Below the pieces are notes generated by a model. It made no database searches. It was not told the origin of the DNA and saw nothing but the letters and a program-made list of their open reading frames with translations. A stretch of 64,000 nt of DNA from Bacteroidota bacterium (lineage in GTDB: Bacteria; Bacteroidota; Bacteroidia; Bacteroidales; Prolixibacteraceae), in assembly GCA_023428545.1 (NCBI GenBank), contig JAEYXH010000006.1:1-64000 (forward strand), in the 5' to 3' direction. Shown piece by piece: positions 1-7,819 of the stretch (the stretch's first letter is position 1; the number at the start of each line of letters is the position of its first letter). The translations under genes were made by a program, and so were the position numbers.

Positions 1-1
1 C

Positions 2-700
2 ACCATGGTGATCCTGGGGGTTGCCTTCCTGCTGATGGGCATGTTCGTAGGCAGGCCCTATTGCCGGTTTTTTTGCCCGTATGGGGTGTTGCTGAAATGG
101 ACATCCAAATTTTCGAGATGGCATATGACCATCACCCCGTCGCATTGCATTCAGTGCAAGCTTTGTACAACCAGTTGCCCGTTTGATGCCATTGATTATC
201 CTTCGGAGGAAAAAGCCATCACCGGATCGCGCTCAGGAGCACGTAAGTTCCTGCTCTATGCTGTTTTGTTGCCGGTATGGGTCGGGGTCGGCGTATTTGT
301 TGGTGCCAAGTCACATGCATATTTGTCGAGGGCCAACCAGGACGTTTACCTGGCAGAACTGATGATTGCCCATCCCGAAGTGAAGGATGATCCGGATAAC
401 CTGGACGTGCAGACTTTCCTGAGTAAGGGCAGGACCCTCGAACAACTGGTGGAGGATGCCCGTATCGTACGTAAAAAATTCTATACAGGCAGCATGATTG
501 CCGGTGGATTTATCGGCCTGGTCATCGCCATGACCCTGCTGAACCAGGTGATTTTCAGGCGGCGTACTGACTACCAGCCCAATCCGGGTGATTGTTACAG
601 CTGCGGAAGGTGCATGGATTATTGTCCGGTCGACAAGCCTGTTCCACAGTATAAAACGGCTGTGCCCATCATCAATAGTGAATCAACTGAAACCAAATAG
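2..700 (+). CDS. NapH/NosR-type membrane 4Fe-4S protein, 5' end outside window
   Basis: This is the C-terminal part of a polytopic membrane protein that carries iron-sulfur clusters. The reading frame is open to the left edge, so the true start lies upstream. Residues below are counted from the Met at base 5. A membrane segment (about 1-18) is followed by the CRFFCPYG motif typical of NapH/NosR/CcoG proteins. A 4Fe-4S motif CIQCKLCTTSCP follows near 48-59, then membrane segments near 82-102 and 163-186 flank a roughly 60-residue helical, non-cytoplasmic loop. A last 4Fe-4S motif CYSCGRCMDYCP ends the protein. NapH and NosR relatives pass electrons between quinol or flavin and periplasmic redox partners. 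The next genes encode a membrane-tethered beta-propeller and NADH-oxidising flavoproteins, so I infer this is the membrane electron conduit of that cluster. The exact partner is unknown. Confidence 0.85.
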   Translation, partial: TMVILGVAFLLMGMFVGRPYCRFFCPYGVLLKWTSKFSRWHMTITPSHCIQCKLCTTSCPFDAIDYPSEEKAITGSRSGARKFLLYAVLLPVWVGVGVFVGAKSHAYLSRANQDVYLAELMIAHPEVKDDPDNLDVQTFLSKGRTLEQLVEDARIVRKKFYTGSMIAGGFIGLVIAMTLLNQVIFRRRTDYQPNPGDCYSCGRCMDYCPVDKPVPQYKTAVPIINSESTETK

Positions 701-701
701 T

Positions 702-721
702 CAGGACCCGTCGCGGTCCTG
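702..721 (+). other. intercistronic hairpin
   Basis: A 7-bp perfect inverted repeat (CAGGACC / GGTCCTG) with a six-base loop sits directly after the stop codon of the iron-sulfur membrane protein. No T-run follows, so it is unlikely to be a terminator. It may stabilise or process the polycistronic message between this gene and the propeller gene. Confidence 0.4.
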
Positions 722-769
722 CTGGAAACAGGACTGAAGGGTTACCCGTAAACAGAAATTTTGACCAAA

Positions 770-2605
770 ATGAATATCAAAGACCAGATCAAGCTGTCAT
801 CAAACGTTGCCGTGATTTCCGGGATCTTTTGCACGGCCGTGGCCTTGCTGCTTCTGCTGAATTTCTGGCAGCTGAGCAAGAATGATCCGCTTGAAAGCAC
901 TGCCATGAAAGTCCTGATCGAGCGTTTGGCACAGGAGCCTTCCAACGCCGAACTGAAGCAGGATATCAGGCAACTCGACCTGTTGGCACGCAAAGCCTAT
1001 TTCAATACCCAGTGGCAGATCAATACCGGCAGTTACCTGTTGCTTTTCGGAGCAGTCGTTTTCGCCATCGCGTTGCGGTATTACTATACCCTGAAATCGA
1101 AAATCGAGATTCCTGAGCAGGTTGTTGAGAACGAATTGGCCGCCAGGGCCTTGTCGATGAAATGGCTGCTTGGTGCCGGGGCTTTCATACTGGTATCTGC
1201 ATTGGCAGCCTCCTTTGCTTCGGTAAATTACCTCGACCAGTTTGGCAAAGAAGAGATTGTGGCTACCGAGGCTCCGGCAGAAGATGCCGGAATTGAGGTG
1301 GTTGAAGTGGGTGAAGAGCCCGTCCTGGTGTCGGGCGGAGCTGAAGCCATGCCAACTGATTCCCTGGTTGCCGGCACAACTGAAGAATCGGGAATATCTG
1401 CCCAGGAAGGGGTTTCCGCAACGGTAACCGCTGCCGCTCCGGCATTGCCCGGCGCACCGCAAGTCATGGCCAACCATCCCGCCTTCCGCGGGCCCTTCGG
1501 AAATGGTGTCTCGAATCATAAAAATATACCCACAGACTTTGACGGGCCATCGGGTAGAAATATCCTGTGGAAAACCAATCTGCCTGTTGCTGGCAACAGT
1601 TCACCTGTCATCTGGGGAAACAGGCTCTTTCTCTCAGGCGGTAATGCCCAGAAGCGGGAGGTTTATTGCATAGACCGGAACTCGGGAAAAATATTGTGGA
1701 CCAAGTTGGCCGACAATATCCAGGGTAGTCCTGCATCTCCCCCGAAAACCACCGAAGATACCGGTTTGGCCGCTCCTTCGCTGGCGACTGACGGAATCCG
1801 GGTTTATGCCATTTTTGGCACCGGTGACGTGATCAGTTTCGATATGGATGGCAATCGGGTATGGGCAAGGAACCTGGGCGTTCCCGACAACCATTACGGA
1901 TTTTCTTCCTCGCTGATCGCATGGAAAGAAAAGCTATACGTACAATACGACAATAACCGCGGCCAAAAGCTGGTGGCACTCGACGTGGCTACCGGCAATA
2001 CAGTATGGGAAACCGCCCGTACCGTGAAAATATCTTGGGCAAGCCCGATCATGGCCAATGTGGGCGGTAAATACCAGGTGATCCTGGCCGCCGACCCAAG
2101 CGTCGCGGGTTATGATGCTGATACGGGCAAGGAATTATGGAACGCCAAAGGACTGATGGGTGAGGTGGGACCTTCGCCCGCCTACAGCGACGGACTGGTA
2201 TTCGTGACCCAGGAGTATGCCACCCTGATGGCCGTGAATGCGACCAACGGGCAGGTGGTGTGGAAAGATGACATGTACCTGTCGGAAGTGGCAAGTCCGG
2301 TGGCTGCCAAAGGGATGGTCTTTGTGGCCACAAGCTACGGGGTGCTGGCCGCCTTTGACGCAAAAACCGGGGAGATGTTGTGGGAGCACGACAGTGGTGT
2401 GGGATTTTATTCCTCACCGGTCATTGCCGAAGACAAAATATTCCTTTTCGATACCGATGGAAAACTGCAGGTATTTGCGCTGGCACGCGAAATGAACCTG
2501 CTGGCTGAATCGGATTTGGGAGCCGGAGTCCATACCACGCCAGCCTTTGCCGAAGGCAGGATGTATGTGAGGGCCGGAAACACGCTCTACTGTATCGGAA
2601 GGTAG
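770..2605 (+). CDS. membrane-anchored PQQ-like beta-propeller protein
   Basis: The ATG at 770 gives 611 residues; an in-frame TTG three codons upstream is less likely. Three hydrophobic segments (about 8-32, 80-103, 128-152) come first. An Ala/Glu/Val-rich linker (about 155-230) follows, then a propeller of repeated blades to the end with motifs such as TGKELWNAKGL and TGEMLWEHDSG. Three segments with the N-terminus inside would place the propeller in the periplasm. Such blades occur both in true PQQ dehydrogenases and in BamB-like scaffolds. I see no clear catalytic quinoprotein signature, so PQQ binding is not established. The loop between segments 1 and 2 resembles the helical loop of the preceding protein. 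Spacing to both neighbours is short (70 and 56 bases), suggesting one operon and a role as extracytoplasmic partner of the redox proteins. Confidence 0.85.
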   Translation: MNIKDQIKLSSNVAVISGIFCTAVALLLLLNFWQLSKNDPLESTAMKVLIERLAQEPSNAELKQDIRQLDLLARKAYFNTQWQINTGSYLLLFGAVVFAIALRYYYTLKSKIEIPEQVVENELAARALSMKWLLGAGAFILVSALAASFASVNYLDQFGKEEIVATEAPAEDAGIEVVEVGEEPVLVSGGAEAMPTDSLVAGTTEESGISAQEGVSATVTAAAPALPGAPQVMANHPAFRGPFGNGVSNHKNIPTDFDGPSGRNILWKTNLPVAGNSSPVIWGNRLFLSGGNAQKREVYCIDRNSGKILWTKLADNIQGSPASPPKTTEDTGLAAPSLATDGIRVYAIFGTGDVISFDMDGNRVWARNLGVPDNHYGFSSSLIAWKEKLYVQYDNNRGQKLVALDVATGNTVWETARTVKISWASPIMANVGGKYQVILAADPSVAGYDADTGKELWNAKGLMGEVGPSPAYSDGLVFVTQEYATLMAVNATNGQVVWKDDMYLSEVASPVAAKGMVFVATSYGVLAAFDAKTGEMLWEHDSGVGFYSSPVIAEDKIFLFDTDGKLQVFALAREMNLLAESDLGAGVHTTPAFAEGRMYVRAGNTLYCIGR

Positions 2606-2660
2606 GAAAGGATGGGGCCGGTAAAATGGCCCGGTAGAAATATTTCAATCAAGGGAAATT

Positions 2661-5003
2661 ATGTCGATTGACTTACAGATCATAGATCGTATCGTATCGG
2701 AAAAAGGCCGCGAAAAAATGGCCATCATTCCCATCTTGCAGGAAATCCAGAAGGAATTCAATTTCCTTCCCGAGGAGGCGCTGCGAAGGGTGAGTGAGGT
2801 TTCCGAAATCACTCGGGCCGATATCATGAGCGTGGCCAGTTTTTACCACCAGTTCAGGCTGAGACCCGTGGGGGAACACATGATCAAGATTTGCGTCGGG
2901 ACTGCCTGTCACGTGAAAGGGGCAGGACAGGTTTACGACGCATTTAAACGCAAATTCAAGCTCAAGGAGGAGGAAACTACCGACGCCTCGGGGAAATATA
3001 CTCTCGAAAAAGTGAGCTGCCTGGGTTGCTGTACGCTTGCTCCGGTGGTGCAAATCGACCAGGTGACCTATGGCCATGTCACTACCAACCAGATTGACCA
3101 GATCGTCGAGGATTTCGAGATCCAGAAAAATACCAAAACCAAAAAACAATACCGCAAGTCAGACGGCACCGAAATACAGGGCGAAATCCGCATCGGACTG
3201 GGATCATGCTGTGTGGCCAGCGGAAGTGACGATATCAGGAAGGCCATAGAGGAAACGGTACACAATACCGGAGTGAAAGTCAAGCTGAAACATGTGGGTT
3301 GCGTGGGGATGTGTCACCAGGTGCCCCTGGTGGAGGTGGTTCCCAACAAGGGGGAACCCATTTTGTATTCGAAAGTGAAACCCGAAGATGTGAAGGACAT
3401 CGTTACCGGTCATTTCAAACCCAAAGGATTACTTTCGAGATTGAAAAACCAGCTGCTGGAAACGGCAGAATACATACAGACCGATGCCAAATGGGAAGGG
3501 GTGGAACGCTATGAGCTGGATATGCGTGAGAAACCCGTGGTTTCCTTTCTGGGGAAACAGATTCCGATTGCCACCGAATACCGGGGTATCCTGAATCCGG
3601 TCGATATTGAGGAATACCGTTCGAGGGGTGGTTTCGTATCCATACAAAGGGCCTTGAAGGAAATGACTCCGGAACAGGTCGTCCACGAAGTACGCGAAAG
3701 CGGAATCAGGGGAAGGGGAGGCGCAGGTTTCCCTACCGGCATGAAGTGGGAATTGGTGGCACGGCACCAAAGCCAGCAAAAATATGTGATATGCAATGGC
3801 GATGAGGGTGACCCCGGTGCCTTCATGGACCGGATGCTCCTTGAATCGTACCCATACAGGGTGATCGAGGGGATGATCATCGGTGCCTATGCCGTAGGTG
3901 CACACCATGGATTTTTCTATATCCGTGCCGAGTATCCCCTGGCCGTAAGGCGCATCAGGGAAGCCATCAAGCATTGCGAGGAGGCCAACATCCTGGGTTA
4001 TAACATCCTGGGCACCGGTTTTGATTTTCATGTGTCCATCTATGAAGGTGCCGGCGCTTTTGTCTGCGGTGAAGAAACGGCGTTGATCGCTTCTATTGAA
4101 GGCAAACGCGGATACCCAAGGATACGTCCGCCGTTCCCGGCAGAAAAAGGCTTATGGGGGAATCCCACCCTGGTCAACAATACCGAAACCCTCGCCCAGG
4201 TTCCTTATATCATTCGTGAAGGCTCCGCGAAATTCAATTCGATTGGTACCGAACACAGCAAGGGAACCAAGGTTTTTGCCCTGGCCGGCAAGATCGCCCG
4301 CGGTGGGTTGATTGAGGTTCCCATGGGAATTTCGGTCGCCCAGGTGGTATATGAAATTGGGGGTGGAATTGCCAATGGTCGGAAGTTCAAGGCCGTGCAG
4401 GTGGGTGGCCCATCTGGTGGCTGCATCCCGGCAAGCCTGGCCAAAACACCCATTGATTTTGAGTCACTGACCAAGGCCGGGGCCATGATGGGCTCGGGCG
4501 GACTGGTTGTACTCGATGATACCGATTGCATGGTCGACATTGCACGTTATTTCTTATCCTTTACCCAGGCCGAATCGTGCGGTAAATGTACCTTCTGCCG
4601 GATCGGGACCAAAAGGATGCTCGATATACTGAATAATCTTTGCGAGGGAAAAGCGAGGCCTGGCGATATCGACGAACTCGAGAAGCTGGCCAAATGGACG
4701 CAGAAGGGTAGCCTTTGCGGACTGGGGAAAACTGCCCCCAACCCGGTGTTCAGCACCTTGAAATATTTCAGGGAAGAGTATGAGGCACACCTGAATGGTG
4801 TTTGCCCTACAGGAAAATGTACCGCACTGATCAAATACACGGTCAACGACAAGTGCATCGGGTGTACCCTTTGCGCCCAGAAGTGCCCGGTGGATGCCAT
4901 CCCGTTTACCCCGCTCGAAAGGCATACCATCGACAATGAGCTGTGCATCAAGTGCGATGCCTGCCGGCAGGCTTGTCCGGTTGATGCCATCGACGTGCGG
5001 TAG
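2661..5003 (+). CDS. NuoE-NuoF fusion flavoprotein with terminal ferredoxin domain
   Basis: A 780-residue fusion. Residues 1-155 form a NuoE/HydC-type thioredoxin-like 2Fe-2S domain (CVGTACHVKGA, then CLGCC). Residues about 175-250 form a second thioredoxin-like 2Fe-2S domain (CC, then CVGMC), as at the front of HydB/HndC. Residues about 290-640 are NuoF: FMN/NADH-binding GRGGAGFPTG, CNGDEGDPGAF, an SLBB region and the 4Fe-4S ligands SCGKCTFC with a later Cys. The last 60 residues hold two 4Fe-4S motifs (CIGCTLCAQKCP, CIKCDACRQACP). This is the NADH-oxidising core shared by NADH dehydrogenases and by the bifurcating HydBC family. No hydrogenase subunit is visible nearby. The next gene, 53 bases downstream, supplies a second flavoprotein. 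I infer cytoplasmic electron transfer between NADH, ferredoxin and a third partner. Confidence 0.93.
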   Translation: MSIDLQIIDRIVSEKGREKMAIIPILQEIQKEFNFLPEEALRRVSEVSEITRADIMSVASFYHQFRLRPVGEHMIKICVGTACHVKGAGQVYDAFKRKFKLKEEETTDASGKYTLEKVSCLGCCTLAPVVQIDQVTYGHVTTNQIDQIVEDFEIQKNTKTKKQYRKSDGTEIQGEIRIGLGSCCVASGSDDIRKAIEETVHNTGVKVKLKHVGCVGMCHQVPLVEVVPNKGEPILYSKVKPEDVKDIVTGHFKPKGLLSRLKNQLLETAEYIQTDAKWEGVERYELDMREKPVVSFLGKQIPIATEYRGILNPVDIEEYRSRGGFVSIQRALKEMTPEQVVHEVRESGIRGRGGAGFPTGMKWELVARHQSQQKYVICNGDEGDPGAFMDRMLLESYPYRVIEGMIIGAYAVGAHHGFFYIRAEYPLAVRRIREAIKHCEEANILGYNILGTGFDFHVSIYEGAGAFVCGEETALIASIEGKRGYPRIRPPFPAEKGLWGNPTLVNNTETLAQVPYIIREGSAKFNSIGTEHSKGTKVFALAGKIARGGLIEVPMGISVAQVVYEIGGGIANGRKFKAVQVGGPSGGCIPASLAKTPIDFESLTKAGAMMGSGGLVVLDDTDCMVDIARYFLSFTQAESCGKCTFCRIGTKRMLDILNNLCEGKARPGDIDELEKLAKWTQKGSLCGLGKTAPNPVFSTLKYFREEYEAHLNGVCPTGKCTALIKYTVNDKCIGCTLCAQKCPVDAIPFTPLERHTIDNELCIKCDACRQACPVDAIDVR

Positions 5004-5056
5004 TTGCCTGATGGCCATTAATGGTACGATAAGGGATTAGTAAAGAAATTGGAACG

Positions 5057-6604
5057 ATGATCAAACTGAAAATAAATAACATGGAAATGGAAGTGCCTGA
5101 GGGTACTTCGGTTCTCAAGGCATTGCGGTCGGCAGGTTTTGATGTGCCCGCCCTCTGTTGGAACGACGAGCTGGAACACATTAATTCATGCATGTTGTGC
5201 CTGGTCAAGGACAACCATTCGGGCCGCATGATGCCCTCCTGCTCGGCCACAGCCCAGCCGGGGATGGACATCATTACCGATGACGAAGAGATCAGCGAGG
5301 CCCGGAAAACAGGCCTGGAACTGCTTCTGAGCGAGCATGTTGGCGACTGTGAAGCCCCGTGCCAGATTGGCTGTCCGGCCCACATGAACATTCCCCGGAT
5401 GAACAGGCTGATTGCTGCAGGTGAATTTGCCGAGGCGCTCAGGGTGGTGAAAAAAGACATTGCCCTGCCGGCAGTGTTGGGCAGGATTTGTCCAGCCCCC
5501 TGCGAGGGGATCTGCCATCGCAGGACTGTCGATGAGGCTGTTTCGATATGTGTGCTTAAACGCTATGTGGGCGATGAGAATGATCTCCATCCGTGGCCTG
5601 TACCCCCTTTAAACGGCCGCAAAGTGGCAATAATTGGTGCCGGGCCTGCCGGTCTGGCAGCGGCTTATTACCTTCGCATGGGCGGGGTGGAACCTACCTT
5701 GTTTGACATGGCCGCAGAACCCGGAGGCATGCTTCTGACCGCCATCGACGATGAAAAGCTTCCGAAAGATGTGCTCCGCAAGGAGATACAGTCGATCTTG
5801 AATACCGGGGTAACCTTCAGGGGTAATACAAGCGTTGACGGGACCATGCTCGATGAGTTGAAAAAAACGTTTGATGCGGTGGTCATTGCCTCAGGGAACA
5901 TCAATGACCTTATTAAATCATACCAGTTGAAAGGTACTGCCAAGGGACTGGAGGTGAGCGACAATACCTATGAAACTTCGGAAAAGGGCATTTTTGCCGT
6001 AGGCAATGTGCTTCGCTCCTCCCGGCTGGCCATCAGGTCACTAGGACAAGGGAAGGAAGTGGCCTGGTCGGTAATGCAGTTCCTCAACGGGCAACCAGTA
6101 GTGGGTGAACCACGCAAGTTCAATTCACGTTTCGGGAAGTTGCATCCGGTTGAGTTTACGGAATACCTGACCGAGGCATTTCAGGGAAAGAGGCTTTTCC
6201 CCGTATCGCACGCTGCCGGTTTCTCGCGCGAACAGGCCATGGAGGAGGCTGCCCGTTGCATGCACTGCGATTGCAGGGCCATTGACCACTGCAGCCTTCG
6301 CGACTGGTCGGACTACTACCAGGCAGTACAGAAGAGATTCCAGACATCGCCCCGCAGGGCCATAACCAAACATTACCAGACCGACGGAATCGTTTATGAG
6401 CCCCAAAAGTGCATTAAGTGTGGCATTTGTGTTAAATTAACCGAAAAATATACCGAGGAATTCGGATTCACTTTTATTGGCAGGGGTTTTGATGTGGTCG
6501 TCGGGGTGCCATATAACGAAGACCTGAACAAGGGCCTCCAGAAAGTGGGGGAGAAAGTGGCCAAGGCTTGTCCTACAGGTGCCATTGAACTGAAAAAAAA
6601 GTAA
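5057..6604 (+). CDS. 2Fe-2S / GltD-like flavoprotein lacking the NADPH domain
   Basis: This 515-residue protein begins with a NuoG-type 2Fe-2S ferredoxin domain (about 1-80; Cys in CWNDELEHINSCMLC). A GltD-type 4Fe-4S helical domain follows (CEAPCQIGCPA, CPAPCEGIC) and then an FAD-binding Rossmann motif GAGPAGLAAAYYL near 194-206. In GltD/NfnL proteins an NADPH-binding domain with a second glycine motif interrupts the FAD domain. Here the chain runs from DAVVIASG almost directly to the C-terminal FAD segment GIFAVGNV, so that domain appears to be missing. The tail carries CMHCDC and CIKCGIC plus a distant CPTGAI, suggesting one or two more clusters. It probably relays electrons through FAD without binding NAD(P)H itself, with NADH handled by the NuoF partner encoded just upstream. 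Confidence 0.85.
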   Translation: MIKLKINNMEMEVPEGTSVLKALRSAGFDVPALCWNDELEHINSCMLCLVKDNHSGRMMPSCSATAQPGMDIITDDEEISEARKTGLELLLSEHVGDCEAPCQIGCPAHMNIPRMNRLIAAGEFAEALRVVKKDIALPAVLGRICPAPCEGICHRRTVDEAVSICVLKRYVGDENDLHPWPVPPLNGRKVAIIGAGPAGLAAAYYLRMGGVEPTLFDMAAEPGGMLLTAIDDEKLPKDVLRKEIQSILNTGVTFRGNTSVDGTMLDELKKTFDAVVIASGNINDLIKSYQLKGTAKGLEVSDNTYETSEKGIFAVGNVLRSSRLAIRSLGQGKEVAWSVMQFLNGQPVVGEPRKFNSRFGKLHPVEFTEYLTEAFQGKRLFPVSHAAGFSREQAMEEAARCMHCDCRAIDHCSLRDWSDYYQAVQKRFQTSPRRAITKHYQTDGIVYEPQKCIKCGICVKLTEKYTEEFGFTFIGRGFDVVVGVPYNEDLNKGLQKVGEKVAKACPTGAIELKKK

Positions 6605-6611
6605 GTTTTTT

Positions 6612-6640
6612 TTTGCCAGCTTGGCCGAAATATTTTTTTT
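6612..6640 (+). terminator. weak intrinsic terminator
   Basis: A short stem (GCCA/TGGC, extended by flanking TT/AA) is followed by eight Ts. It lies right after the flavoprotein gene and before the secreted propeller gene, so it may end or attenuate the redox transcript. The stem is short, so confidence is low. Confidence 0.35.
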
Positions 6641-6693
6641 CGTGGTGATGAACCAGGCATAAGTTCTGGATGTTAATCTTTAAAGTGTTGATA

Positions 6694-7806
6694 ATGAAAA
6701 AAATACAAGTTGGTCTTTTATTTTTCATGATGACTTTTGCCGGATGGACCCAAACGGCAAACTGCTGGTCGGGTTACAGGGGAAACCAAAATCTCACGGG
6801 TGTTTCCACAGCCAGTATCCCGACACAGGCCGAACTCCTCTGGACCTTCCAGACCAATGACAATATCAAGGCTTCGCCCGTTGTTTGCAATGATCGCATC
6901 GTGGTGGGCTCGGCCGATGGTAACATTTATTGTCTGGGCATGGACGGAAAACTCCTGTGGAAGTTTGAAACACCCAATGCAATTGAAGCCGCCGCGCTTA
7001 TTCTTGACAACAAGGTCTATATAGGCAACATGGATGGCACCTTTTACGCCCTTGACCTGATGACAGGGAAGAAGATATGGGAGTATGTGACCGAGAACCA
7101 GATTGTCGGCGCAGCCAATTGGTGGAAGTCGGGGAACAAGACCTACCTTGTGGTGGGGAGTTACGATTATTATCTCCACTGTGTTGACGCATCTACCGGA
7201 ATCGGTCTCTGGAAATACGAATCGGACAATTACATCAACGGGGCTGCCTCATGCAGCAACGGCAAAGCGATATTTGGCGGATGCGACGGTTTCCTTCATG
7301 TGGTGGATATCATCTCAGGCAATGGGGAACGGAAAATTGATGTGGCCACCTATGTGGCCGGATCGGCTGCCATTGAAGGAACAAAAGCCTGGATTGGGGA
7401 TTATGACGGCAAATTTTCACAGGTCGACCTGGCCAAAGGGAATATTGCCTGGCGTTGGGAAGATCCGGGTACGCGGCTGCCATTTGTTGCCTCTCCAGCC
7501 GTTTATGGTAGCCGGGTTGTCACCGGAAACCATGACAAGCATGTTTATTGTTACGACAAAAACACCGGAGAACTGCAATGGCGATTCAATACCGGAAACC
7601 GGGTTGAGGCCTCTCCCGTGATAGCCGGTGCAAAAGCGCTGGTGGCCAATATGCGGGGCGACCTGTTCGTGCTGAACCTGGTCACCGGGAAGCCCGAATG
7701 GAATTATGAACTCGGGGCAGCCATTGTTGGGAACCCTGCCATTGCCAACAATCGTATCATAGTTACCGCCATTGATGGTGCGGTGTATTGTTTCGGAAAG
7801 AAATAA
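6694..7806 (+). CDS. secreted PQQ-like beta-propeller protein
   Basis: The ATG at 6694 begins a clear signal peptide (MKKIQVGLLFFMMTFAGWTQ); an in-frame ATG eight codons upstream would spoil it. The mature part, about 350 residues, is entirely a PQQ-like/BamB-like beta-propeller with repeated blades such as DGKLLWKFETP, TGKKIWEYVT and TGELQWRFNTG, about seven or eight in all. No membrane anchor or lipobox is visible, so it is probably periplasmic. It is the second propeller of the cluster; the first is membrane-tethered. It is followed after 13 bases by a glycosyltransferase and an ABC transporter, so it could belong to an envelope-assembly unit instead of the redox unit. No catalytic residues are identified. 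Confidence 0.85.
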   Translation: MKKIQVGLLFFMMTFAGWTQTANCWSGYRGNQNLTGVSTASIPTQAELLWTFQTNDNIKASPVVCNDRIVVGSADGNIYCLGMDGKLLWKFETPNAIEAAALILDNKVYIGNMDGTFYALDLMTGKKIWEYVTENQIVGAANWWKSGNKTYLVVGSYDYYLHCVDASTGIGLWKYESDNYINGAASCSNGKAIFGGCDGFLHVVDIISGNGERKIDVATYVAGSAAIEGTKAWIGDYDGKFSQVDLAKGNIAWRWEDPGTRLPFVASPAVYGSRVVTGNHDKHVYCYDKNTGELQWRFNTGNRVEASPVIAGAKALVANMRGDLFVLNLVTGKPEWNYELGAAIVGNPAIANNRIIVTAIDGAVYCFGKK

Positions 7807-7819
7807 ATATTCCAGTATT

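Noticed and set aside
800..1519. 239-codon minus-strand frame
   Set aside because: Antisense shadow of the membrane-anchored propeller gene; no domain, and composition follows the complement of a real gene.
770..2605. True PQQ-dependent dehydrogenase
   Set aside because: Propeller repeats alone do not show PQQ use; no convincing catalytic Asp/Ca-site signature or disulfide pair was seen.
3429..4031. 200-codon minus-strand frame
   Set aside because: Lies wholly inside the NuoE-NuoF fusion gene, which has unambiguous motifs; the antisense protein shows none.
2661..6604. Electron-bifurcating hydrogenase
   Set aside because: NuoE/NuoF and ferredoxin domains fit HydBC, but no H-cluster or NiFe subunit is present in the window, so I did not call a hydrogenase.
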